Of a stretch of 64,000 bases of DNA, positions 14,503 through 22,331 are shown one piece after another; position 1 is the stretch's first letter, and the number at the start of each line of letters is the position of its first letter. The position numbers were made by a program, and so were the translations under genes. The notes under the pieces are model-generated. The model was not told where the DNA came from, did no database searches, and worked only from the letters and a program-made list of their open reading frames with translations. The DNA comes from CAZEQK01 sp964514395 (GTDB lineage: Bacteria > Bacillota > Bacilli > Tepidibacillales > Tepidibacillaceae), in contig CAZEQK010000012.1 of assembly GCA_964514395.1 (NCBI GenBank), positions 1 through 64,000 on the forward strand, written 5' to 3'.

Positions 14503-16599
14503 CTAATTAAATTTTTTACCTGCTAACAATTTTTTGTAACCAGATTGGAATTGATAATATATATTTATTTTATAGCTCGCCATATTAATTAAACTTTTAT
14601 CATAGGTTAGCGTATAGCTTAAATAATGTGTACCTAACTCAAGATTAGGATAAGTAGATGATTGTAAACCTTCAAAATCCAAGACTTGTGAGAATAATTT
14701 ATTTCCGCCAGCATCAATCATTTCTAAAACATAATTTTGTCCATCTATATTTCTCTCACCAATCAATTTCTTTCCTAAAGTGTAATCAAAGCTTATTGTA
14801 ATTTTTTTATTTCTATAGTCCACCTGAGGAGTATAAAAGTCGTTTATTGTTAAGTTGTATGGATACAATGCGAGATCATTTAAATATTTCTTCGAATTTT
14901 TGATTTCTTCTGGAAGCTGATAAGAAACAGCTTTTACAAAAGAATCCGCTTGAATTTCACTTGTAGCAGTACTGTTTCCAGTGATTGCTTCACCAATAAT
15001 TAATTGTAAGTTTGAAGTGTCAAATCCTTGGGGAAAAGTACCCCAAACATCTAATATGGCCTGTTCCTGTGGAAGTATGTTCTGATCCACCTGAGAAACA
15101 GTTGCCGGAAATACAGTTCCATCTGGAGTTCGGAATTGAGCTAATATATTTGTAATAGGAATGGAGCGTTTTTCTAAATTTTTTGTTAAAAGTTTAACAG
15201 AAAAAATATCATAGGAATCACCATTAAAGGTATCAACTGCATCTACTGTATACGACCATTTGTTACCAATATCGTCTAGTATGAAAGAATCTCCACTATT
15301 AATGACATGCATCGCCTCTGTTTCTGATACAGAAATGTGTAAGATGTCTGTATTAGCAGCTTGATCTGCACCCTCTAGATAAATATTAGTAGTAGTAAAG
15401 GCATTTAAATAAGGTATCTTTGCTTGAAGCTCCATGGTTATTTGTTGACCAGGTAATAATGAGATAATATGATCTGTATTTATCATCTTTGCATTTACAG
15501 TAATGGCATGATCTAGCTTATAATAACCAGTAAGGGAAGGAATAGGCAAGGTTTGATCACCATTATTTTCAATTGTAAAGGTTGCTGCTAAAATATCTTG
15601 ATCCTGCCATGGCCACTTTTGAAGGGAATCAAACATCACCGTATATGTACCTGAATCATTGGTATAATGATAGGATTTACTTATTGTTCCCTTGCTAAAT
15701 AAATCTGAAGATAAAGCATATTCCGCAACAGGTAATTCTACCGTTCCATTATTTACTGGAATCGATTGAGAGACGATTAGCTCCCATCCTTTTTCACCAG
15801 CTGTTACTGGTATATTACCAGATAAGGCACCATCGATTGTTGTAGATGGAGATACGGTTTTTCCTTGTTCAAAATCGCTACTGTCTAATGGATACATTGA
15901 TCCGTTGTCTGTACGAATATAAAAGTGTGTGCTAGGAAGCTGAGCATTTAACTTTCCTGTATTTTTTGCAGAAAAATAGACAGTTGGCTGTAAATAGATC
16001 TCATTTTTATTTAATGAAACTCCCTGAACAGAAGTAGAAAAAGGATTTCCATTGAGCGCAATAAAGCGCTGGTTGTGTGCTGGAGTGATTGTAGAATAGT
16101 CTGCTGGTATGGTCAATTGACCAAGTGGTTTTTCTAAATCTGCAGCATTAAAATCCCATTTACTAGCTTTAAAAACTAAATCATGAAGGTTTACATTAGA
16201 ATCAATGACAGTATAAAAATGATAGTCACGTGATGATCCAGCTAGGATTTGGTTTTGTCCTACATCCTGTGGGTATAGGTTTGTCGTATATTGAGTGCCA
16301 GAAGTTGATTCAAGTGTTATATGATAATCTGTTAATTGAATCGCTTTGCTACTTTCATTGTGAATAGAAATGGTATATGTCACATAATTACCGTCATTTT
16401 TTGGTAGAATGTTGATATCTTTAAATTGAGCATAACTATTCTGATCCAAATCAATTTTACCCAATACAGTGGTATAAACTGCTTGATCTTCTGTTTGTAG
16501 CTGTGTGCTATCTGCAAATACGGGTAATGCTACAAAAATAGACAATAGAATACTAAAACTGATATATAACCAACGTTTCTGTGAAAATACTTTATTCAA
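14503..16599 (-). CDS. large secreted protein, last gene of the exporter operon
   Basis: 698 residues with a typical signal peptide (WLYISFSILLSIFVALPVFA, cleavage before DST). The mature part is beta-rich with several similar sandwich-like segments (for example YTISIHNESSKAIQLTDYHI, FTIENNGDQTLPIPSLTGYY, SVKLLTKNLEKRSIPITNI). It has no Cys motif, no sortase signal and no catalytic motif. The start is TTG with AAGGAGG about 8 nt away. It lies 18 bp after the permease gene, so it is co-transcribed with the MacAB-like exporter, and may be its substrate or an extracytoplasmic accessory. The family is not recognised. Confidence 0.72.
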   Translation of the reverse strand: MNKVFSQKRWLYISFSILLSIFVALPVFADSTQLQTEDQAVYTTVLGKIDLDQNSYAQFKDINILPKNDGNYVTYTISIHNESSKAIQLTDYHITLESTSGTQYTTNLYPQDVGQNQILAGSSRDYHFYTVIDSNVNLHDLVFKASKWDFNAADLEKPLGQLTIPADYSTITPAHNQRFIALNGNPFSTSVQGVSLNKNEIYLQPTVYFSAKNTGKLNAQLPSTHFYIRTDNGSMYPLDSSDFEQGKTVSPSTTIDGALSGNIPVTAGEKGWELIVSQSIPVNNGTVELPVAEYALSSDLFSKGTISKSYHYTNDSGTYTVMFDSLQKWPWQDQDILAATFTIENNGDQTLPIPSLTGYYKLDHAITVNAKMINTDHIISLLPGQQITMELQAKIPYLNAFTTTNIYLEGADQAANTDILHISVSETEAMHVINSGDSFILDDIGNKWSYTVDAVDTFNGDSYDIFSVKLLTKNLEKRSIPITNILAQFRTPDGTVFPATVSQVDQNILPQEQAILDVWGTFPQGFDTSNLQLIIGEAITGNSTATSEIQADSFVKAVSYQLPEEIKNSKKYLNDLALYPYNLTINDFYTPQVDYRNKKITISFDYTLGKKLIGERNIDGQNYVLEMIDAGGNKLFSQVLDFEGLQSSTYPNLELGTHYLSYTLTYDKSLINMASYKINIYYQFQSGYKKLLAGKKFN

Positions 16600-16617
16600 T
16601 ATGTTTCCCTCCTTGTT

Positions 16618-17814
16618 TTATTCAAATTTCAATGCGTCGACTGGTCTTAAGGTGGATGCCTTATTTGCTGGTAATAATCCAAAAATTACACCGATTAATA
16701 AGGAAAAAGTAAAAGCAATGAGAATAACTTGACTAGATAATACGACTGCTAAACTTAAGAATTTACCCAACAATTCAGCTCCACCAGCTCCCACGAAGAT
16801 GCCCAATATACCTCCTGCACCGCCAAGAACCATAGATTCAATAAGAAATTGAATAAGAATATCCTTTCTTTTGGCTCCAATTGCCTTACGGATTCCAATC
16901 TCTCTTGTTCTTTCACTGACGGAAACTAACATAATATTCATGATACCTATTCCACCGACTAAAAGTGATATACTGGCAATACCTCCAAGCATCAAAGTCA
17001 TTGTTTTGGTTATGGAACTAACTGTATCTAAGGTTTCCTGTTGGTTATATATCCTATATGGCTCATTATTTGAACGACTCTGACTTTGGGTAGTAGGGAA
17101 TTTCTTTTTTAAATCCGCTTCTAAGATAGACATTACACTATCTACTTCATCAGGTGAATTTGCTTGAATATACATTGTTCTAATACCTTTGTTTCTTAAA
17201 AGACGTTCTGCAGTAGTAATCGGAATTAAGATAATATCATCATTGGAACCTGTCATGCTGGATCCTTTAGATTCAAGAAGTCCTACAACATTAAACTTCG
17301 ATCCGTTAATGATGACGCTTTGTCCAATCGGATTCTCCGTAGCAAATAGAGTTTTGGCCGTATCGACACCTAAAAGAGCAACCTTTTGTCGATATTGAAT
17401 ATCAATTGGTAGAATAAAACGACCACCTGATTGTACCTTATAATTACGAACCTCGGAATAATCGGGAGTAATTCCATCCACAGATACATCTTCGTTATTG
17501 GTGCCATTTTTTGCTTTTACATTCCCACTAATTACTGGTGCTACTGCCTTTACACCAGGATTGTCAGCAAAGGTAATTGCTTCATTATAATTAAGTGTCG
17601 TTTTTGTTCCTTGACCCGTTATACGTACGGTTAACAAGTTGGAGCCAAGGCTTTCCACGCTGTCTTTAATCTGTTTCGTTGTCCCTTGAGCGATGGATAT
17701 CAACAGAATAACTGCTGAAACACCGATGATGATACCAAGCATTGTTAAGAAAGATCGTAATTTATTACTGTAAATACTTTTCCAAGCCATTTTAAATCCC
17801 TGACTCATGTTCAT
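16618..17814 (-). CDS. MacB/YknZ-type ABC transporter permease
   Basis: About 398 residues with the MacB/FtsX layout: one membrane helix near the N-terminus (FLTMLGIIIGVSAVILLISIAQ), a ~200-residue extracytoplasmic MacB_PCD domain, then three C-terminal helices. The conserved signature GIMNIMLVSVSERTREIGIRKA is present. It pairs with the ATPase and membrane-fusion genes upstream to form a tripartite-like exporter or mechanotransmitter, comparable to YknXYZ of Bacillus. The start at 17814 is chosen from three close ATGs because GGGGG at 17822-17826 is then 7 nt away. It overlaps the ATPase 3' end by 23 nt, consistent with coupling. Confidence 0.88.
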   Translation of the reverse strand: MNMSQGFKMAWKSIYSNKLRSFLTMLGIIIGVSAVILLISIAQGTTKQIKDSVESLGSNLLTVRITGQGTKTTLNYNEAITFADNPGVKAVAPVISGNVKAKNGTNNEDVSVDGITPDYSEVRNYKVQSGGRFILPIDIQYRQKVALLGVDTAKTLFATENPIGQSVIINGSKFNVVGLLESKGSSMTGSNDDIILIPITTAERLLRNKGIRTMYIQANSPDEVDSVMSILEADLKKKFPTTQSQSRSNNEPYRIYNQQETLDTVSSITKTMTLMLGGIASISLLVGGIGIMNIMLVSVSERTREIGIRKAIGAKRKDILIQFLIESMVLGGAGGILGIFVGAGGAELLGKFLSLAVVLSSQVILIAFTFSLLIGVIFGLLPANKASTLRPVDALKFE

Positions 17815-18508
17815 GTTCATTCCCCCGATCCTCAAGAATTTTACCATCCTGAATTCTAATGATGCGCTTTGCTTGATCGGCGATAGCTAAATCATGAGTG
17901 ATGATAATGATGGTATGTCCCTGCTCGTTTAACTCCTTCATCATCCCCATAATTTCTTTTCCAGTAATGGTATCTAACGCCCCAGTAGGTTCGTCAGCAA
18001 GCAGAATCGGAGGATTTCCAGATAGAGCCCTAGCAATTGCAACACGTTGCTGTTGTCCACCTGATAGCTCGCTAGGTCGATGATATATCCTGTCTCCTAG
18101 CCCAACCATCATTAATGAATCCTCTGCCTGCTTCTTTCTCTTTTTATGAGGCAATCCACGATATATTAATGGGAGCTCTACATTTTCTAAGGCAGATAGC
18201 TTTGGTAAAAGATTAAAGCTTTGAAAAATAAAGCCTATCTTTTCGTTTCGAATTTTGGCTAAACTATTATCTGATTGTTTGCTTATTTCCTGACTATCAA
18301 GCTTATAGCTTCCTTCATTAGGAATGTCTAAACAACCAATCATATTCATCAATGTAGTTTTACCAGAACCAGATGGCCCAATAATAGCTACAAATTCTCC
18401 AGAATAAATAGTGAAGGATACTTTTTGAAGTGCGTGAACCGTTTCTCCACCCATTTTATACCATCTACTTAAATTCTCTATCTTGATCAATGGCTCGTCA
18501 TGTCTCAT
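17792..18508 (-). CDS. MacB/YknY-type ABC transporter ATPase
   Basis: 238-residue nucleotide-binding subunit. Walker A GPSGSGKTT, signature LSGGQQQRVAIARAL, Walker B ILLADEPTGALD and the switch His in IIIITHD are all present, in the LolD/MacB subfamily arrangement. Cytoplasmic. Its ATG overlaps the stop of the membrane-fusion gene by one base, and its 3' end overlaps the permease start, so the three genes are tightly coupled. It energises the exporter formed with the permease and the fusion protein. Confidence 0.93.
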   Translation of the reverse strand: MRHDEPLIKIENLSRWYKMGGETVHALQKVSFTIYSGEFVAIIGPSGSGKTTLMNMIGCLDIPNEGSYKLDSQEISKQSDNSLAKIRNEKIGFIFQSFNLLPKLSALENVELPLIYRGLPHKKRKKQAEDSLMMVGLGDRIYHRPSELSGGQQQRVAIARALSGNPPILLADEPTGALDTITGKEIMGMMKELNEQGHTIIIITHDLAIADQAKRIIRIQDGKILEDRGNEHEHESGI

Positions 18509-19614
18509 TAGCGATTGCCTCCTGGACCCGCTCCTCCACCTAGGCCAGGGGCTCTAAATCCACTAAATTGACGGTTGGTATTTGTTTGAGATTGAGAACT
18601 ACTAGGTAAAACAATCTGATCTTCTTCTTTTAAACCACTTGTGATTTCAATAAAGTTTTCATTATGTAGCCCAACCTCTACTGGCGTACGTTGTGTACCA
18701 GAATCAGTAGAAATAAGAACAAAGCTTTTGTTACGCATCTGTTCTACTGCTTCAATAGGAACGACCAATACATTATTTTTTTCCGCTACTTTAATTACTG
18801 TTTCTGCAGTCATGCCAATTTTAATATTTTTAGGATCTTTTAGATGAATGGTAACATCATAAACAGATACACCATTCTGAGATTGGCCTTCTTCACCAAT
18901 GTCAGTAACTGTTCCAGTAAATAATTGATTAGGGAAAGCATCTAAAGTGACTTGTGCTGTTTGTCCTTTTTTTATCTTTGTGATGTCTAATTCATCTACC
19001 TGAATAGTAACTTCTAAATCGCTATAATCGGTCACTGTTCCAATGGTAGAACCGTTATTAATCTGTTGCCCACTATCAACACTTAATGTTGATAAGTACC
19101 CATCAATTGGAGAAACAATAGGGTTAGGTGGGATCTCATCCTCTTGATAGTTATGTATTTTAATCTGAGATTGCTTTATACTTATTTGTAGCTTTTGGAT
19201 ATTAGCTTTTAAAGTATCTACATCGCTTTCTAACGATTGATTTCGAAGGTTTTTCTCTGCACTCTTTAAATCTATTTGATTTTTTTCAAGATTTAACTCT
19301 TCCTGTTGAATGGAATCGCTATTGTCATTGCCGCTAAAAGTGACTATTATTTGTCCTTTCTTTACTTTATCTCCTTGGTTAACTAAGACATCCTTAATTT
19401 GACCTGCATCCAATACTCTTATAGATTCAACATTTACAGGGTTTACTGTCCCTGAACCAGAAACACTCACTAGCAAATTGCCTTTTTTTACAGTCATGGT
19501 ATTAACCTTCGTATTTGTTGTTTGAGCTGTCTTTTTTGAACTCATCCCATAAACCGTAGCTCCTGCAGCAATAATAATGAGTGCTACAGCTATTAACCAC
19601 CATTTTTTCTTCAT
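18508..19614 (-). CDS. membrane-fusion protein (MacA/YknX type)
   Basis: 368 residues: an N-terminal membrane anchor (WWLIAVALIIIAAGATVYG), a lipoyl half-motif, a coiled-coil hairpin around residues 105-160 (LNLEKNQIDLKSAEKNLRNQ), the second lipoyl half (PPNPIVSPIDGYLSTLSVDSG) and beta-barrel domains. It ends in a Gly-rich tail (APGLGGGAGPGGNR). It is the periplasm-type adaptor that works with MacB-like permeases; in Gram-positives such adaptors sit on the outer face of the membrane. It is first in the operon ending at 14503. An AAGGAG lies 12 nt before the ATG. The promoter carries a TGAC direct-repeat box shared with the divergent secreted-repeat gene. Confidence 0.88.
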   Translation of the reverse strand: MKKKWWLIAVALIIIAAGATVYGMSSKKTAQTTNTKVNTMTVKKGNLLVSVSGSGTVNPVNVESIRVLDAGQIKDVLVNQGDKVKKGQIIVTFSGNDNSDSIQQEELNLEKNQIDLKSAEKNLRNQSLESDVDTLKANIQKLQISIKQSQIKIHNYQEDEIPPNPIVSPIDGYLSTLSVDSGQQINNGSTIGTVTDYSDLEVTIQVDELDITKIKKGQTAQVTLDAFPNQLFTGTVTDIGEEGQSQNGVSVYDVTIHLKDPKNIKIGMTAETVIKVAEKNNVLVVPIEAVEQMRNKSFVLISTDSGTQRTPVEVGLHNENFIEITSGLKEEDQIVLPSSSQSQTNTNRQFSGFRAPGLGGGAGPGGNR

Positions 19615-19703
19615 TCTTTGTCATCACTCCTTTATAAGGTATAAAATCACTCCCAGGGTTTATTAAAGGTTTTTTTTCACTTTCTATCTAAGAGTAGCCC
19701 TGT

Positions 19704-19723
19704 AATATGTCAGGATGATGTCA
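19704..19723 (-). promoter_or_regulatory. direct-repeat operator, exporter side
   Basis: On the minus strand TGACATCATCCTGACATATT: two TGACAT repeats 11 bp apart, the spacing of an OmpR-family site. The second TGACAT is followed by 16 bp and then TAGATA, a plausible -35/-10 pair for the exporter operon. The same box occurs at 19827-19846 facing the other way. Confidence 0.6.
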
Positions 19724-19826
19724 AATTTATCAATGCAGGAAATAATTTGAAAAATTATGTTAATTTCTAGGAAGAATAGATTAATTAGAATTAAAAAGGG
19801 GACAATATTTACTGGTTGATAGTTTC

Positions 19827-19846
19827 TGACATATGCCTGACGTATT
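19827..19846 (+). promoter_or_regulatory. direct-repeat operator, repeat-protein side
   Basis: TGACATATGCCTGACGTATT matches the box at 19704-19723 at TGACAT, CCTGAC and TATT, with only a few mismatches. It lies 60 bp before the secreted-repeat gene. The OmpR-type regulator encoded at 21645 is the natural candidate ligand. Confidence 0.6.
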
Positions 19847-19905
19847 CCTTCGTTAAGATGAGTTTGCGACAGACAGAATTTTATAAAAGGAGGGTAACTT
19901 AATCA

Positions 19906-20648
19906 ATGAAGAAAATGTGGCCAAAGCTTATGGTTGGTGCTTTATCCTTAGCATTAATCGTTCCAACGGTATCGTATGCAGCAAGTAATGGTGATACATC
20001 CACACAGGATAACAATCAACAAACAGTAACTCAAAAGGAAACGCAAAAGTCTACCTTTAAACATCAAAGAGGAGATTTCCAGAAGCTAGATGATGCAACA
20101 AAGCAAAAACTAGCTGAAATACGCCAAAAGGTGAAAGATGGTACCTTAACAAAGGAACAGGCGCAAGAAGAAATGACAAAGCTAGGGATTAACTTTCCAG
20201 GAAAAAGAGGAGATTTCCCTAAGCTAGATGATGCAACAAAGCAAAAACTAGCTGAAATACGCCAAAAGGTGAAAGATGGTACCTTAACAAAGGAACAGGC
20301 GCAAGAAGAAATGACAAAGCTAGGGANNNNNNNNNNNNNNNNNNNNNNNNNNNNNNNNNNNNNNNNNNNNNNNNNNNNNNNNNNNNNNNNNNNNNNNNNN
20401 NNNNNNNNNNNNNNNNNNNNNNNNNNAAAGATGGTACCTTAACAAAGGAACAGGCGCAAGAAGAAATGACAAAGCTAGGGATTAACTTTCCAGGAAAAAG
20501 AGGAGATTTCCCTAAGCTAGACGATGCAACAAAGCAAAAACTAGCTGAAATACGTCAAAAGGTAAAAGATGGTACCTTAACAAAGGAACAAGCACAAGAG
20601 GAAATGTCAAAGCTAGGAATAAAATTTCCGCTTAGACAAAAGAAATAA
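19906..20648 (+). CDS. secreted protein of 46-residue tandem repeats (interrupted by gap)
   Basis: A signal peptide (LMVGALSLALIVPTVSYA) and a short Gln/Thr linker precede near-identical repeats of the form RGDFPKLDDATKQKLAEIRQ then KVKDGTLTKEQAQEEMTKLG and INFPGK. At least three and a half copies are visible, two before and one and a half after a 100-N gap. The last copy ends KFPLRQKK. Each unit looks like a helical hairpin, resembling DUF2680/YckD-type or SHOCT-like segments. The protein is highly charged and secreted. Reading straight through the N run shifts frame, which is an assembly artefact rather than a frameshift. AAAAGGAGGG precedes the ATG. It is divergent from, and shares an operator with, the exporter operon. 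Confidence 0.75.
20065..20640 (+). repeat. 138-bp tandem repeats
   Basis: The landmark GCTAGA recurs at 20085 and 20223, exactly 138 bp apart, and again (as GCTAGA) at 20516. The last interval is 293 bp, not a multiple of 138, so the stated gap length must be wrong. Copies before the gap are almost identical, consistent with recent expansion. Confidence 0.85.
20327..20426. other. assembly gap of 100 N
   Basis: A run of exactly 100 N inside the tandem repeats. With a 138-bp period, a 2-period interval would need 83 missing bases and a 3-period interval 221, so the true length is unknown. Confidence 0.99.
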
Positions 20649-20758
20649 AGTAATCCATATCTATAACAGAACATAGATATGAGAGGATATATATGCATTT
20701 AAGTCATTTGCAACAAGTAAATAAGTACTTACTTATAGAATGAACAAACATAGAGAAT

Positions 20759-20801
20759 GGAACATGACTTTCTATTAGATCAAAGTCTTGTTCCTTTCTT
20801 C
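20759..20801 (+). terminator. terminator of the repeat-protein gene
   Basis: GGAACATGACTTT and AAAGTCTTGTTCC pair with one mismatch, followed by TTTCTT. A second hairpin (CATATCTAT / ATAGATATG, 20656-20681) lies just after the stop but lacks a T tract. Confidence 0.7.
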
Positions 20802-20846
20802 ATTTGTTGTTTCTTTACATATTTTTTAGCCTAAGGAGAGGATTTA

Positions 20847-21377
20847 ATGAAATTAAAATTTATGCATATCTTGATTTACACCTTGGGATATCTCTTCGCA
20901 GGTATCTCTATTGTTGCGATACCGTTCTATTATTTATATATTAATAATGCAAATTACAGATTTATGCTAAGAGGCTCAAGCAATCTATTAGGTAATATCG
21001 CTTTAGGTGCCAGTATTGCAGCGGTTGGAATATGGGTCATTAGAAAAATTTACTTAGAAATAAAAAAGAGAGAAATAAAAGACTATAATATCACTAAACA
21101 ATCTGCTCTATTTTTACGTAAGCATCATATTTTGATTGGTTGGGTCGTCATATTTGCTTCAACGGCTCACGGTATTTATTTTCTATTGAACTATCCTAAT
21201 AGACAAAATGAGATATATACAGGTTTATTTATATGGCTAGCACTTGTATTTCTTGCTGGTATTGGAGCTTTCTTTGATTTTAAGCTTAAAGATAAAAGGA
21301 AACATAAGAAAATAAGAATTTACCATATTACTTTTTCTGTATTATTTTTATTGGGACTTATCATTCATGTTATGTGA
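20847..21377 (+). CDS. haem-type membrane protein, ferric-reductase-like
   Basis: 176 residues, about five membrane segments. Conserved-looking His occur as HH in FLRKHHILIGWVVIF, H in FASTAHGIYFLL, H in IRIYHITFSVLF and H in LGLIIHVM, placed on facing helices as in ferric-reductase-like or cytochrome-b-type four-helix domains, so one or two haems are plausible. There is no flavin domain, so it would only pass electrons within the membrane. AAGGAGAGG precedes the ATG. It is followed 12 bp later by a 44-residue membrane peptide, then by the two-component pair, which may regulate it. Confidence 0.65.
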   Translation: MKLKFMHILIYTLGYLFAGISIVAIPFYYLYINNANYRFMLRGSSNLLGNIALGASIAAVGIWVIRKIYLEIKKREIKDYNITKQSALFLRKHHILIGWVVIFASTAHGIYFLLNYPNRQNEIYTGLFIWLALVFLAGIGAFFDFKLKDKRKHKKIRIYHITFSVLFLLGLIIHVM

Positions 21378-21389
21378 GGTGTTATAATA

Positions 21390-21524
21390 ATGAATCGTTG
21401 GAAGCTAATCATTTCACTTACTGTGCTCATAATTGTGGTTTCTACTGTAAGTAGTACATTTATATATAAGCTATCACATCCTTCACAAGTAGAGCATTTT
21501 CGAGATTTTCGTAGATCACATTAG
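21390..21524 (+). CDS. 44-residue single-pass membrane peptide
   Basis: ATG at 21390 follows GAGGT at 21375-21379. The product has one membrane helix (IISLTVLIIVVSTVSSTFIY) and a charged tail with HFRDFRRSH. It begins 12 bp after the haem-type membrane gene, so it is probably a small partner subunit. No family is recognised. Confidence 0.55.
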   Translation: MNRWKLIISLTVLIIVVSTVSSTFIYKLSHPSQVEHFRDFRRSH

Positions 21525-21644
21525 TAGAATCTGTAGTAAAAAGTAAAGCTATATTAAATCTAAAGGAAATTTTTAAAAAAATGTAGTAGTATAAATTGGT
21601 GAAGAGTAGATCATGATTTTAAGTGGATGAAAGGAGCTTCTTTT

Positions 21645-22331
21645 ATGGAAAAAATCCTTATAGTTGAAGATGAATTAGTGATTTCAAGGGTGCTAAAGGC
21701 GTATTTGATGAAAGTGAATTTTCAAGTAGAGCAGGCCTATAGTGGAGAAGAAGCGATAGAAAAATTCCATAGTTTTAACCCTTCACTTTTGCTATTAGAT
21801 GTCATGCTACCAGACAAGGATGGCTGGAGTATATTGCAATATGTTCGTGAAAGAAGCTCTTGTCCAGTTATTATGCTAACTGCTCTCGGTCAAATAAACC
21901 AAAAATTATCCGGTTTAAATCAAGGAGCCGATGATTATATCACAAAACCATTCATTGCAGAGGAAGTTGTAGCTAGAGTACAGGCGGTGTTAAGAAGGCC
22001 AAAAAATATTATCGAGGATAGAAACATCAAATATTTCGGAAGCTTAAAGATAGATTTTCAAGCACATGCTGTGTTTCTTCATGGAATCGAGCTAGTTTTT
22101 ACACCTAAAGATCTCTCCTTATTACTATTTCTTGCAAAGCATCCAAATCAAACATTTACGAGAGAGCAATTAATTGAACAGATTTGGGGGATCGATTATG
22201 AAGGAAGTGATCGTGCCGTCGATTTAGCAATTAAAAGGGTGCGAAAAATATTAAACAATTGGCCAACGAATCAGGGAGAAATAAAAACTTTAAGAGGATT
22301 GGGGTATCAATTTTGTGTATATGAAAAATAA
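21645..22331 (+). CDS. OmpR/PhoB-family response regulator
   Basis: 228 residues. The receiver domain has acidic residues Glu8, Asp9, Glu10, the phospho-acceptor Asp52 (LLLLDVMLPDKDGW), Thr79 and Lys101 (TKPF). The C-terminal winged helix ends RAVDLAIKRVRKI and LRGLGYQF. The ATG at 21645 is 8 nt after AAGGAG; an upstream in-frame ATG at 21627 lacks a site. It overlaps the kinase gene. Winged-helix regulators of this class bind direct repeats about 11 bp apart, matching the two TGAC boxes before the exporter operon and the repeat-protein gene. Confidence 0.93.
   Translation: MEKILIVEDELVISRVLKAYLMKVNFQVEQAYSGEEAIEKFHSFNPSLLLLDVMLPDKDGWSILQYVRERSSCPVIMLTALGQINQKLSGLNQGADDYITKPFIAEEVVARVQAVLRRPKNIIEDRNIKYFGSLKIDFQAHAVFLHGIELVFTPKDLSLLLFLAKHPNQTFTREQLIEQIWGIDYEGSDRAVDLAIKRVRKILNNWPTNQGEIKTLRGLGYQFCVYEK

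Noticed and set aside
19906..20648. A true frameshift in the repeat protein
   Set aside because: The frame break coincides with a 100-N placeholder gap; repeats on both sides are intact.
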